Positions 8,043-16,336 are shown, counted from the stretch's first letter. The stretch is DNA of 64,000 nucleotides from Bradyrhizobium symbiodeficiens (GCF_002266465.3 NZ_CP029427.2:3598501-3662500); one strand, 5' to 3'. The notes: a model not told the origin generated them from the letters alone. Translations and numbers: made by a program.

Positions 8043-8609
8043 TCAGTCCTTGGCGCGTTCGGAGTAGGAGCCGTCTTCGGTCATGACCACGATGCGGGTG
8101 CCGACCGCGATGTGCGGCGGCACCGTGGTGCGCACGCCGTTGGAGAGCACCGCAGGCTTGTAGGAGGACGAGGCGGTCTGGCCCTTGGTCACCGGCTCGG
8201 TCTCGACCACTTCCAGCGTGACGCGCTGGGGCAGCGCGAGCGAGACCACGTTGACGTCGTGGGTCGACAGCTTGACGGTCATGTCCGGTTGAAGATAGGA
8301 GGCCGCGTCGCCGACGACGTCCTTGGAGACCTGGACCTGGTCGTAGGTCTCCGGGTTCATGAAGTGGTAGCCGTCGCCGTCTTCATACAGGAAGGTATAG
8401 TTGCGCTCTTCGATGGTGGCCTTTTCGACCTGGTCGGTGGTCTTGTAGCGTTCGGAGATCTTTACCCCGTCCGAGATTCGGCGCATTTCGATCTGGCTGA
8501 CCGGAGTGCCCTTGCCGGGATGGATGTTCTCGGCGCTCACGACGACATAGAGCTTGCCGTCTTGCTCGATCACGTTGCCCTTGCGAATAGAACTGGCGAT
8601 GACTCTCAA
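8043..8609 (-). CDS. efp: elongation factor P
   Basis: A 188-residue EF-P, the three-domain beta-barrel tRNA mimic that rescues ribosomes stalled on polyproline stretches. The KOW-like domain I contains the loop HPGKGTP whose Lys (about residue 34) is the post-translational modification site, followed by the OB domains (YHFMNPETYDQVQV ... VTLEVVETEPVTKGQTASSSYKPAVLSNG). The start appears to be TTG at 8609, with an AGGAA site upstream. It is divergent from epmA-epmB, whose products attach and generate the beta-lysyl group, so target and modification enzymes are encoded side by side. Confidence 0.98.
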   Translation of the reverse strand: MRVIASSIRKGNVIEQDGKLYVVVSAENIHPGKGTPVSQIEMRRISDGVKISERYKTTDQVEKATIEERNYTFLYEDGDGYHFMNPETYDQVQVSKDVVGDAASYLQPDMTVKLSTHDVNVVSLALPQRVTLEVVETEPVTKGQTASSSYKPAVLSNGVRTTVPPHIAVGTRIVVMTEDGSYSERAKD

Positions 8610-8771
8610 AGCTATATTTCCTGCTTGCTTGGCCCGGCACCGGCCAGGACGTGATCAAATTGATGGGGGACCTGGGGCCTCAAATCAGACCGCGGCACCC
8701 GTTTCGGGCCGCAACATACTGATTTTGCCGCTAGATGCCAGCATTTTGCTCGGACCTGGGGCGGTCCGGTA

Positions 8772-9836
8772 ATGGCTGGGGACAAGCCTATCTCACCGTT
8801 CTGGTCGCCCGGGCGGCATCTCGACCGCCGGCCCTTCCTGCAGGCCAGGGGGGCCATTACCGGGTCTCTCAGGGGCTTTTTTGCCGAGCAGGGGTTCGTG
8901 GAGGTCGAAACCTCCATCCTCCAGGTCTCCCCGGGCAACGAGACCCATCTGCATGCCCCCCGGACCGAGATCATGCGGCCGGACGGCAGCCGGGCCAGCC
9001 GATATTTGCGGACTTCGCCCGAATTCGCCTGCAAGAAGCTGCTGGCGGCGGGCGAGACGCGGATTTTCGAGCTCGCCCGGGTGTTCCGGGACCGTGAGCG
9101 CGGCGACCTGCATCTGCCCGAATTCACCATGCTGGAATGGTATCGGGCGGGCGCCTCCTACGACGCCATCATGGCCGATTGCGTCGTCGTCATCGCCCGC
9201 GCCGCGCAGGCGACCGGCATCGGGACCTTCTCGTTCCGCGGCCGGACCGCCGATCCGTTCGCCGAGCCCGAGCTCCTGACGGTCGCGGGCGCCTTCGAAC
9301 GGTTCGCCGGCATCGACCTGCTGTCGACAATCAGGGACGGCGAGGGTAACCGTGCCGCGCTGGCCGAGGCGGCCAGCGGCAAGGTCCGTGTGGCCGGGGA
9401 CGACACTTGGTCGGATATCTTCAGCAAGGTCCTGGTCGAGCACGTCGAGCCGCATCTGGGGCAGGGGCGTTTGACCGTTTTGTTCGAATACCCATCTCCG
9501 GAGGCGGCGCTGGCGCGGGTTAAGGCTGGGGATCCCAGGGTTGCCGAGCGCTTCGAGGTCTACGCCTGCGGCGTCGAGCTCGCCAACGGCTTTGGGGAAC
9601 TGACCGATGCCCGGGAGCTGCGAAAGCGCTTCACGGAATCGATGACGGAGAAGCAGCGCCGCTACGGCGAAGCCTATCCGCTCGACGAGGACTTTCTGGC
9701 CGCAGTCGCCGCAATGCCGGAGGCGAGCGGTGTCGCGCTTGGCCTCGACCGGCTGGTGATGCTGGCAAGCGGCGCATCGCGGATCGATCAGGTGGTTTGG
9801 ACGCCACCTGCAAATGAAGCATCTTTCGAGACATGA
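8772..9836 (+). CDS. epmA: EF-P lysine aminoacylase EpmA (GenX/PoxA)
   Basis: A 354-residue class II lysyl-tRNA-synthetase-like enzyme lacking the anticodon-binding domain, which ligates (R)-beta-lysine to EF-P. Class II motif 2 is seen in FELARVFRDRERGDLHLPEFTMLEWYRAG and motif 3 in GVALGLDRLVMLASGASRI; GVELANGFGELTDARELRKRF is typical of the LysRS core. It is somewhat longer than the ~325-residue E. coli enzyme through internal Ala/Gly-rich segments. The stop overlaps the epmB start by four bases (ATGA), indicating translational coupling. efp lies directly upstream in the opposite direction. Confidence 0.97.
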   Translation: MAGDKPISPFWSPGRHLDRRPFLQARGAITGSLRGFFAEQGFVEVETSILQVSPGNETHLHAPRTEIMRPDGSRASRYLRTSPEFACKKLLAAGETRIFELARVFRDRERGDLHLPEFTMLEWYRAGASYDAIMADCVVVIARAAQATGIGTFSFRGRTADPFAEPELLTVAGAFERFAGIDLLSTIRDGEGNRAALAEAASGKVRVAGDDTWSDIFSKVLVEHVEPHLGQGRLTVLFEYPSPEAALARVKAGDPRVAERFEVYACGVELANGFGELTDARELRKRFTESMTEKQRRYGEAYPLDEDFLAAVAAMPEASGVALGLDRLVMLASGASRIDQVVWTPPANEASFET

Positions 9837-10927
9837 CGAAAACGAACCTTGCACGCACTCTGCGCGAGCCGGCTGAGCTGGTCGCCGAAGGTCTGGCGCC
9901 CGCAGCAGCGCTGCCGGCGCTCGAACGCGTTGCCGCACGCTATGCCGTGGCCATCACGCCGGCGCTGGTCGAACTGATTGATCCGTCCGACCCCGACGAT
10001 CCTATCGCCCGTCAGTTTGTTCCGAGTGCAGACGAATTGGAGATGCAGCCGGGCGAGGACGCCGATCCGATCGGAGATCATGCGCACTCGCCGGTATCCG
10101 GCATCGTGCACCGCTATCCCGACCGCGTGTTGTTCAAGCTGGTTCACGTCTGCGCGGTCTATTGCCGCTTCTGCTTCCGCCGCGAGATGGTCGGCCCCGG
10201 CAAGGAGAATGCGCTGTCGGACAGCGCCTATCGCGCGGCGATCGACTACATCCGTTCGCATCACGAGATATGGGAAGTGATCCTGACCGGTGGCGATCCC
10301 CTGATGCTGTCGCCGCGGCGGATGGGCGAGATCATGACCGAACTCGCGGCGATCGATCACGTCAAGGTCATCCGCCTTCACACGAGGTTGCCGGTGGCCG
10401 ATCCCGCGCGGATCAGCGACGAGATGGTCGCGGCGCTCAAGGTCGAGGGTGCGACCACCTGGGTGGCCGTGCATGCCAACCATGCGCGGGAATTGACGGG
10501 AACGGCGCGCGCCGCCTGCGCGCGGCTCGTCGATTCCGGCATTCCGCTGGTGAGCCAGTCCGTCCTTTTGCGCGGGGTCAATGACGATATCTCCGCTCTG
10601 TCGGATTTGATGCGAGCTTTCGTCGAATGCCGGATCAAGCCCTATTATCTGCATCACGGCGATCTCGCGCCGGGCACCGCGCATCTGCGGACGACCCTGG
10701 CGGAGGGGCAGGACCTGATGCGGCAGTTGCGCGGGCGGGTGTCAGGGCTCTGTCAGCCGGACTATGTCATCGATATTCCCGGTGGTGCCGGGAAGTCGCC
10801 GGTCGGACCGAATTACGTGTTGGCGGAGCAAAATACCGCACCTGACGCGCGTGATGCCGACACCGAAACGCGCTATCGTATCGTCGATTATTGCGGCGAC
10901 GTTCATCTCTATCCGCCCGAGACCTGA
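9833..10927 (+). CDS. epmB: EF-P beta-lysylation protein EpmB (lysine 2,3-aminomutase family)
   Basis: A 364-residue radical SAM enzyme of the KamA/YjeK family that converts L-lysine to beta-lysine for EF-P modification. The iron-sulfur motif CxxxCxxC is at residues 107, 111 and 114 (HVCAVYCRFCFRRE); EVILTGGDPLMLSP and KPYYLHHGDLAPGTAHLR follow as in the family, and the C-terminus holds the PLP-binding PGGAGKSP loop. The start overlaps the end of epmA. The neighbouring efp and epmA genes make the EF-P role much more likely than lysine catabolism. Confidence 0.96.
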   Translation: MTKTNLARTLREPAELVAEGLAPAAALPALERVAARYAVAITPALVELIDPSDPDDPIARQFVPSADELEMQPGEDADPIGDHAHSPVSGIVHRYPDRVLFKLVHVCAVYCRFCFRREMVGPGKENALSDSAYRAAIDYIRSHHEIWEVILTGGDPLMLSPRRMGEIMTELAAIDHVKVIRLHTRLPVADPARISDEMVAALKVEGATTWVAVHANHARELTGTARAACARLVDSGIPLVSQSVLLRGVNDDISALSDLMRAFVECRIKPYYLHHGDLAPGTAHLRTTLAEGQDLMRQLRGRVSGLCQPDYVIDIPGGAGKSPVGPNYVLAEQNTAPDARDADTETRYRIVDYCGDVHLYPPET

Positions 10928-10970
10928 GCGGTGAAAGCGGCGACGCTGGTTTGAGGAATGGAGGAGAGAC

Positions 10971-11234
10971 ATGAAGAAGATCATCGTGGCGGCATCGCTC
11001 GTGGTCTTGCTCGGTGGCGCAGCGGTCGCGCAGACCGGGAGCAAGGGATCAACGTCAGGCGGCGCCACGTCCGGGCCGTCGGCGGGCTCCGTGCCGCCTG
11101 CACCCGTCGGTCATCGTCAGCCGCGCGCCAGCGACGTGCCGAGTGAGAAGAATTTGAGCGATCCGAACGATCCGCTCAGCAAGGAAAATCAGGCGCTCGA
11201 CAAGAAGATCAAGAGCATCTGCCGCGGCTGCTGA
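10971..11234 (+). CDS. small exported protein, function unknown
   Basis: An 87-residue protein with a standard signal peptide (MKKIIVAASLVVLLGGAAVA, cut before QTGSKG). The mature part is Ser/Gly-rich, then charged, and ends in CRGC, giving one possible disulfide or metal pair. A GGAGGAGA ribosome site precedes the ATG. A strong hairpin follows the stop. No domain recognised. Confidence 0.82.
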   Translation: MKKIIVAASLVVLLGGAAVAQTGSKGSTSGGATSGPSAGSVPPAPVGHRQPRASDVPSEKNLSDPNDPLSKENQALDKKIKSICRGC

Positions 11235-11238
11235 GGCT

Positions 11239-11265
11239 CAACCTCTCCCCGACGGGGAGAGGTTG
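11239..11265. terminator. bidirectional terminator hairpin between convergent genes
   Basis: A perfect 12-base stem (CAACCTCTCCCC / GGGGAGAGGTTG, 3-base loop) sits just after the small exported protein gene and ahead of the convergent DAHP synthase end. T-runs are weak on both sides. Confidence 0.65.
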
Positions 11266-11302
11266 ATAACGGGCCCGCGACCGACGCTTCGTCACGTCAT
11301 CC

Positions 11303-12388
11303 CTATGCCGACCGCTCATGCAGGCCTGCACCGCGGAGGTTGCGGCGGACCTCCACCGCGTCAGCGAGCTGCTCGAGCACGGTCGCGGTGGCCGCCCAAT
11401 CAATGCAGCCATCGGTGATGCTCTGGCCGTAGACGAGCGGCTTGCCCGGCACGACGTCCTGGCGGCCGGCAACGAGATTGCTCTCGATCATCACGCCCAT
11501 GATGCGGTTCTCGCCGCCTGAGATCTGGCCGGCGATGTCAGCCGCCACAAGCGGCTGGTTCTCGGGCTTCTTGCTCGAATTGGCGTGGCTCGCATCGACC
11601 ATCACCAGCGGTGCGACGCCGGATTTGGTCAGCTCGTTGCAGGCGGCCGCGACGCTTGCCGCGTCGTAGTTCGGCTTGCTGCCGCCGCGCAGGATGATGT
11701 GGCAGTCCTCGTTGCCCGCGGTCGAGGCGATCGCCGAGCGGCCGAGTTTCGTCACCGCCATGAAGTGATGCGGATGCGAGGCCGACTTCACAGCGTCCGC
11801 CGCGATCCGCACATTGCCGTCTGTGCCGTTCTTGAAGCCGACCGGACAGGACAGGCCCGAGGCCAGCTCGCGATGGATCTGGCTCTCGGTCGTGCGCGCG
11901 CCGATCGCGGCCCAGGACACGAGGTCGGCAATGTATTGCGGCGTCGTCATGTCGAGGAATTCCGTGCCGGCGGGCAGGCCGAGATTGTTCACCGCCGACA
12001 GCACGTTGCGCGCCAGCCGAAGGCCCTTGTTGATGTCGAAGCTGCCGTCCAGATCGGGATCGTTGATCAGGCCCTTCCAGCCGACGGTGGTGCGCGGCTT
12101 CTCGAAATAGACGCGCATCACGATTTCGAGCTGGTCGGCGAGCTCTTCGCGCAAGCTCGCAAGTCGCTCGGCATATTCGAGCGCGGCTTTGGAGTCATGC
12201 ACCGAGCAGGGGCCGACCACGACCAGCAGGCGGTCGTCCTGGCCGGCGAGAATGGCGTGGATGGCGTTGCGCGCGGCCATCACCACGCGCGTCGCGGTGA
12301 GCGTGCGCGGGACTTCCCGCATCACCTCTTCCGGCGTGCTCAGCTCTTTCAGTTCGCGGATACGAAGATCGTCGGTCGTGCTCAGCAC
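11303..12388 (-). CDS. aroG: 3-deoxy-7-phosphoheptulonate synthase (class I DAHP synthase)
   Basis: A 361-residue type I DAHP synthase, first enzyme of the shikimate pathway (PEP + erythrose 4-phosphate). Active-site segments are intact: VVVGPCSVHD, RVYFEKPRTTVGWKGLINDPDLDGSF, PAGTEFLD, GARTTESQ, GFKNGTDGN, LRGG, VDASHANSSKK. The start is taken as GTG at 12388, with AGGAG six bases upstream; a longer in-frame extension to 12469 would read through a terminator hairpin and is not part of the conserved protein. An attenuator with an aromatic-rich leader peptide lies immediately upstream, so expression is probably set by charged Phe/Tyr/Trp tRNA levels. Which of the AroF/G/H feedback types this is cannot be told. 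Confidence 0.96.
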   Translation of the reverse strand: MLSTTDDLRIRELKELSTPEEVMREVPRTLTATRVVMAARNAIHAILAGQDDRLLVVVGPCSVHDSKAALEYAERLASLREELADQLEIVMRVYFEKPRTTVGWKGLINDPDLDGSFDINKGLRLARNVLSAVNNLGLPAGTEFLDMTTPQYIADLVSWAAIGARTTESQIHRELASGLSCPVGFKNGTDGNVRIAADAVKSASHPHHFMAVTKLGRSAIASTAGNEDCHIILRGGSKPNYDAASVAAACNELTKSGVAPLVMVDASHANSSKKPENQPLVAADIAGQISGGENRIMGVMIESNLVAGRQDVVPGKPLVYGQSITDGCIDWAATATVLEQLADAVEVRRNLRGAGLHERSA

Positions 12389-12424
12389 GGCGGGCTCCTG
12401 TTTGTTTCGAACCTGCCGGCCAAT

Positions 12425-12450
12425 AAAAAAGCCGCCAGGTCTGGCGGCTT
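12425..12450 (-). terminator. attenuator terminator ahead of aroG
   Basis: Read on the minus strand, AAGCCGCCAG (12450-12441) pairs with CTGGCGGCTT (12438-12429) and is followed by a run of T down to 12425: a strong intrinsic terminator placed before, not after, the aroG start. Its 5' arm can instead pair with CTGGCGGC in the leader coding region (segment 2, 12495-12503), giving an antiterminator; that segment can also pair with GCCACCAGC (12533-12541), the usual 1:2 / 2:3 / 3:4 arrangement of ribosome-mediated attenuation. Confidence 0.88.
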
Positions 12451-12472
12451 GTTCGGACGTTTGCTTCAATAT

Positions 12473-12553
12473 TCAGATTGAGCGCGATCCTCCTGCCGCC
12501 AGCGAGCTGTCGTAGCTAAAGTACCAAAAATAGCTGGTGGCGACGGTGATCAT
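12473..12553 (-). CDS. aromatic amino acid leader peptide of the aroG attenuator
   Basis: A 26-codon reading frame (ATG at 12553, TGA at 12473) that begins MITVATS and then has Tyr-Phe-Trp-Tyr-Phe-Ser-Tyr at residues 8-14, covering all three end products of the pathway started by aroG. The end (SLAAGGSRSI) overlaps RNA segment 2 of the attenuator. There is no ribosome binding site; the predicted -10 box ends seven bases before the ATG, so the transcript probably starts at the A of the ATG, as known for the leaderless trpL of Sinorhizobium. A stalled ribosome at the aromatic codons would cover segment 1 and allow the antiterminator. Confidence 0.85.
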   Translation of the reverse strand: MITVATSYFWYFSYDSSLAAGGSRSI

Positions 12554-12560
12554 GGAGCGG

Positions 12561-12589
12561 CATATAGCGCGCCATCGGCGGATTGTCAC
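12561..12589 (-). promoter_or_regulatory. sigma-70-type promoter of the aroG leader
   Basis: On the minus strand GTGACA (12589-12584) is separated by exactly 17 bases from TATATG (12566-12561), a good match to TTGACA-N17-TATAAT. Seven bases separate the -10 box from the leader ATG, so transcription should begin on or next to the start codon. Confidence 0.7.
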
Positions 12590-12621
12590 CCCCCAATCGG
12601 CGCGGCAGGTGACGAGGCGGT

Positions 12622-13200
12622 TCAGGTGTTGCTGTTGCGCGCCGCCAGCGCCATGCCGATCAGGCTGGCGCCGCCGAACAGGAGGTTGATACCGACGAGG
12701 ACGCCGATGGCCCATTCCGCCGAGCTCGGCAGTCCCGTGATCACCATGAAGGAGATCGCGATGTCGACGAGACCCGAGATCAGAAGCCACGACCAGCGGC
12801 CGCTGAGCTCGCGGCGGTGCTCCAGCGCGTACATGATGGTGGCGACGCCCTCGGCCAGGAAGTAGGCGCCGACCACGATGGTCAGCGTCAGCACGGCCTG
12901 CATCGGCCGGGCCAGCAGCAGCAGGCCGGCAAGCACGGCAAGCGCAGCCGAAATCAGCGACCACCAGAATCCCGGCGTGCTGCGCGCCCAATAAGTCACG
13001 ATCAGCCCGCCGATACCGCTGATCAGGAACATCCAGCCGAGGAAGATCGCGATCGCAAGGCTGGCGAGCGGCGGCAGGATCAGCGCCGCGACGCCGAGAA
13101 TGACGAGCAGGATGCCCTCGAACAGGAAGGCCTTCCAGTGGGCCTTGACCGTCCGGCCCATCATGGATTGCAGCCGTGAAAAATCTTCGGGCGACGTCAT
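12622..13200 (-). CDS. HdeD family (DUF308) membrane protein
   Basis: A 192-residue inner-membrane protein with six hydrophobic helices in three pairs (FLFEGILLVILGVAALILPPLASLAIAIFLGWMFLISGIGGLIVTYWAR and so on), the DUF308 repeat layout of E. coli HdeD, which is linked to acid resistance. The ATG at 13200 is chosen for its GGAG site ten bases upstream. It lies upstream of the aroG leader on the same strand, but the leader has its own promoter. The acid-resistance role is only by family name. Confidence 0.9.
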   Translation of the reverse strand: MTSPEDFSRLQSMMGRTVKAHWKAFLFEGILLVILGVAALILPPLASLAIAIFLGWMFLISGIGGLIVTYWARSTPGFWWSLISAALAVLAGLLLLARPMQAVLTLTIVVGAYFLAEGVATIMYALEHRRELSGRWSWLLISGLVDIAISFMVITGLPSSAEWAIGVLVGINLLFGGASLIGMALAARNSNT

Positions 13201-13269
13201 CGGCAGGCTCCAGGTCGAAAGGTCAGCGCTCAATCTAGTATGCGCGCGGCGCGCTTGCCATCCCGCGGC

Positions 13270-14310
13270 TCACCCGCCGCCGGGCGCCGAGGAAAAACCT
13301 TCCGCGGTGGTGCGGATGCGGTTGCGGCCGAGAACATAGATCGCCGTTGTGGCAATCAGAAGCGCCAGGCCGAGCAGGATCGAGACGAAACCGATGGGGA
13401 TCAGGGCCAGTGTCAGATTGCGCTCGGGGTCGATGAGCCAGTGATGGATCGAGGTCAGCACGAAGGCGAGGCCGAGAAAGCCGACTCCGCCGCCGGCAAG
13501 CAGCAGCGCCCACATCCGGCGGAGCTGGCTGAGCCGCTCCCGCGCGACGTCGGTCCGGGGGGCGTGGTGGCGGGCGACGCGCCGAACCAGGCGGATCGCG
13601 AAGGCGATCGAGCTGAAGCCGATCAGGAGGCTGGCGGCGCCGAGCCACATCCGGAGCGTCGGATCGAGGTCGGGCATTCTTTGCAGGGTCAGCAGCGGAA
13701 AGTCGAAGGCCGAATGCAGCGCGAGCGGGCCGGCGAGCATCAGCAGGCGGCTGGAGAGGCGGGCCCAGTCGCGATGGTGGCGGTTCGCGCCGAGTGCCGT
13801 CCCGGCGCGCGCGATCGTCAGGTAAGCGCCCGCGATGATGCCGAGCGCGCCGTGGAACGGCACGGTCAGCACGCTGCGCAAGGCGGCCAACGAGCGCCAC
13901 ATCTCGGCGTGCTGAACCAGATAAGCCAGGTTCTCGTAAGCGGCGAAGCCGAGGCCGACCGCGGCACCGTAGACCACGGTATCCATCGGATTGGCGAAGG
14001 TCCGCCGCTTGGCCGAGGAGATCACCACGATGGCGATCACCTTGACGGCTTCCTCGGGCAGCGCGACGCCGAAGATCGAATGCATGGCGAGGGCCGCCCA
14101 GGGGTCATCGGGGGCTGCGACCATCTTGGCGAAGGGCGCGCGGGCGAGGCCCAGCAGCGAAATGCTGGCCGCTCCTAACAGGAACGCGGTCCAGACCTGG
14201 GCCGGCGGGCCCGGGCGCTCTTCGGCGGCGATGACAAGCCACAGCATCAGCAGCGCCGGGGCGATGGCGGCCGTTCCGATGACGGTGGGCAATGCTTCAA
14301 TCAGGTACAT
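13270..14310 (-). CDS. PrsW family intramembrane metalloprotease
   Basis: A 346-residue polytopic membrane protein. The metal-site motifs of PrsW/CPBP-like glutamic-type membrane proteases are all present: ALPEEAVKVI (EExxK), GLGFAAYENLAYL, VPFHGALGIIAGA and LHSAFDFPLL. PrsW in Bacillus cleaves the anti-sigma factor RsiW, but the substrate in this organism is unknown. About eight hydrophobic helices can be counted; the C-terminal quarter is three helices and a short tail. It stands alone; HdeD follows 70 bases downstream on the same strand. Confidence 0.9.
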   Translation of the reverse strand: MYLIEALPTVIGTAAIAPALLMLWLVIAAEERPGPPAQVWTAFLLGAASISLLGLARAPFAKMVAAPDDPWAALAMHSIFGVALPEEAVKVIAIVVISSAKRRTFANPMDTVVYGAAVGLGFAAYENLAYLVQHAEMWRSLAALRSVLTVPFHGALGIIAGAYLTIARAGTALGANRHHRDWARLSSRLLMLAGPLALHSAFDFPLLTLQRMPDLDPTLRMWLGAASLLIGFSSIAFAIRLVRRVARHHAPRTDVARERLSQLRRMWALLLAGGGVGFLGLAFVLTSIHHWLIDPERNLTLALIPIGFVSILLGLALLIATTAIYVLGRNRIRTTAEGFSSAPGGG

Positions 14311-14591
14311 CGGCGCCGAAAATAGGTTCCCTTGATCCGCTTATCTACATTGACCGATGCGACCATCTGTCATGCCCTTGCTGTCGGCTCGCTTAATGAA
14401 CGTGATCGCTTCCGTTCATCTGCAGTCGCCCGTGGGGACAAAATACACGCGTAATCAATCGCATGACAGCACCCGTTCGTCATCCGCGGCAACGACAGCC
14501 CGACCGAGGTCGGGATGCGATTGGCAAGCTGGATCAAGGACGTGCGCAAATTTCTTCGATTCACCACGCAGCCGTGCGCGAGGGAGGCCAG

Positions 14592-14747
14592 CTAGCTGCG
14601 CTTCGTTGGTCCCTGACGGGGCGGTGAGGCGATCCGGCGCGTCCGCGTCTGCTCCAGCTCCCAAAAGACGCGCACGAGGCACGTACCGAGGCAGAAGACG
14701 ATGAGCAACAGCAGGAAGGCCTGGTCCACGGCGGGGATGTGTATCAT
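14592..14747 (-). CDS. possible small single-span membrane protein
   Basis: A 51-residue frame with one clear membrane helix (VDQAFLLLLIVFCLGTCLVRVFWEL) and a basic C-terminal tail, in line with positive-inside topology. There is no convincing ribosome site. It lies in a stretch otherwise lacking genes, between PrsW and a hypothetical gene. The hydrophobic block supports it; function unknown. Confidence 0.45.
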   Translation of the reverse strand: MIHIPAVDQAFLLLLIVFCLGTCLVRVFWELEQTRTRRIASPPRQGPTKRS

Positions 14748-14805
14748 GGCGTTGATAAAGCAACGCCCGTGCCATCCGTTCCGGAACGGCCGGCGTTTTC
14801 CGCCT

Positions 14806-15069
14806 TCAGTGCGTGGTGAACGGCGGCGGCGCCCCGGGAGCGACGTCGAAGGCGCCGAGATGGAATTCCTCGCCAAGGGATGCGTCAGCCTCGCCCGGCT
14901 GCGTCAGCAGCGTGAACGCGGCCTGCGGGTAAAGCTTCCAGATCTCCAGATCGCCGGCGGTGATGGTGAGCCAGCCGAACGTGTACATGTAGCGTCCGGG
15001 CTCGGTGACCCGGCCGACCCTGTCCCAAGTGATCTTGTCGACTGTGATCTTATCAATCGTGACTGCCAT
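14806..15069 (-). CDS. hypothetical protein, 87 aa
   Basis: A small soluble protein starting MAVTIDKITVDKITWDRVG with a GGGGGA ribosome site six bases upstream. Beta-type alternation (YMYTFGWLTITAGDLEIWKLYPQAAFTLL) suggests a small barrel or sandwich. The start at 15069 is preferred to one 16 codons upstream because of the ribosome site. No named family is recognised. The acyl-CoA desaturase gene lies downstream on the same strand. Confidence 0.72.
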   Translation of the reverse strand: MAVTIDKITVDKITWDRVGRVTEPGRYMYTFGWLTITAGDLEIWKLYPQAAFTLLTQPGEADASLGEEFHLGAFDVAPGAPPPFTTH

Positions 15070-15206
15070 TCGGTCCCCCGATCGCAAGTCTGCAAATGAC
15101 GTCCGGCCCCAAGGCACGGACGTTCAAAAGCTGATCCCGCAATGGGGCCGCGATAGGGCAGCGATGCGGAGGCAAGACGGCGTGGCGGTGGCCGCTGCCT
15201 GCCGAT

Positions 15207-16214
15207 TCAGCGCGCCGTCGAGGCTGCCTCTGCTTCGGCCGCCCGCTCCAGCTGACGGTGCGAGGCGTGGAAGACGTCGTGGACGAGGCCGATCTTCTCC
15301 ATGCCCAGGATGATCAGGCCGTTGAGATCGATCTCCCACCAGGCGTGCGAGATGTAGGCGTCCCGCGGGAAGCGGTGATGGTTGTTGTGCAGCCCCTCGC
15401 CGAAGGTGAGGATCGTGGTCACGAATTCGTTGGTCGAGGCGTCCTCGACCTCGAAGCGGCGATAGCCGTAGGCGTGGCAGACCGAGCCGGTGAGCTGGCT
15501 GGTGAGGATCAGCAGATAGGCGCGGAGCAGGCCGGAGAACAGCACGCAGCCGATCATGCCGTGCACGCCGCCGAAGGTGTAGCCGATCACGCCGGGAATG
15601 AAGACGGCCGACATCCCGTACCAGACCCAGCGCGTGTGCACGAAGAACATCGCGATCGGATCGGCGAGGATGTCCTTGGCGTAGTATTCGTTGTCGGTGG
15701 TCGCCTGGTCGAACACCCAGCTGCCCTGGGCGTGCAGGAAGCCCTTGAGCGCGCTGACATAGCGATTGCCGAAGCCGTCGAATTGCGGGCTGTGGGGATC
15801 GCCGACGTCATCGGCGTAGAGATGATGGCGGCGGTGGTTGGCGACCCATTTCGCGATCGATCCCTGGATCGCCATCTGGGCGATGGCGCAGAAGAACACG
15901 CGCATGATCGGGCCGGTGCGGAAGCTGCGATGGACGAACAGGCGGTGCATGCCGGCGCCGATGCCGAATGTCGTCAGCGCGAACATCCAGGCGAATGTGA
16001 ACAGCTCGACCTTGCCGACGCCTTGCGTCACGGCCCAGACGATGCCGGCGACCGCGCCAACATAGAGGATGCCGAGCAGGAGATAGCTCTCGCGCAGCTT
16101 GGCCTGAACCAGCGGTCCTTCGGTGACGACGCCGGGTGGAAGCTGCGGTTTGGACGTAGCGGGTGCGTTCGGCGCGATCTCTGCCGGGGCGAACTCGGCG
16201 TCGGCGATGGACAT
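15207..16214 (-). CDS. acyl-CoA desaturase (delta-9 type fatty acid desaturase)
   Basis: A 335-residue membrane di-iron desaturase. The three histidine boxes are intact: HRLFVHRSF, HRRHH (ANHRRHHLYADD) and HNNHH (EGLHNNHHRFPRDA). Hydrophobic pairs before and between them match the four-helix membrane topology of the family, which introduces a cis double bond at C9 of fatty acyl chains with electrons from ferredoxin or cytochrome. The N-terminal 30 residues are Ala/Pro-rich and probably cytosolic. A CtrA-like TTAA-N7-TTAA site lies about 90 bases upstream. Confidence 0.95.
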   Translation of the reverse strand: MSIADAEFAPAEIAPNAPATSKPQLPPGVVTEGPLVQAKLRESYLLLGILYVGAVAGIVWAVTQGVGKVELFTFAWMFALTTFGIGAGMHRLFVHRSFRTGPIMRVFFCAIAQMAIQGSIAKWVANHRRHHLYADDVGDPHSPQFDGFGNRYVSALKGFLHAQGSWVFDQATTDNEYYAKDILADPIAMFFVHTRWVWYGMSAVFIPGVIGYTFGGVHGMIGCVLFSGLLRAYLLILTSQLTGSVCHAYGYRRFEVEDASTNEFVTTILTFGEGLHNNHHRFPRDAYISHAWWEIDLNGLIILGMEKIGLVHDVFHASHRQLERAAEAEAASTAR

Positions 16215-16304
16215 TCCAGGACTTCCGATCCTCGGGGCCCGCAGTGATTGCGGACGTGCTGAGCCACACCCTACCGCGCGAGCGATGCCATCTCCAGTAT
16301 TTAG

Positions 16305-16319
16305 TTAAGAAAAGGTTAA
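16305..16319. promoter_or_regulatory. possible CtrA binding site upstream of the desaturase
   Basis: TTAA-GAAAAGG-TTAA matches the alphaproteobacterial CtrA half-site pair TTAA-N7-TTAA. It lies between the PilZ gene end and the desaturase start, both read on the minus strand. The motif is short and could be chance in an AT-rich spacer. Confidence 0.3.
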
Positions 16320-16336
16320 AATCGGTCGGGCCGGCT

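Noticed and set aside
12389..12469. N-terminal extension of DAHP synthase by 27 codons
   Set aside because: It would run through the attenuator terminator hairpin and lacks a ribosome site; the GTG at 12388 has AGGAG.
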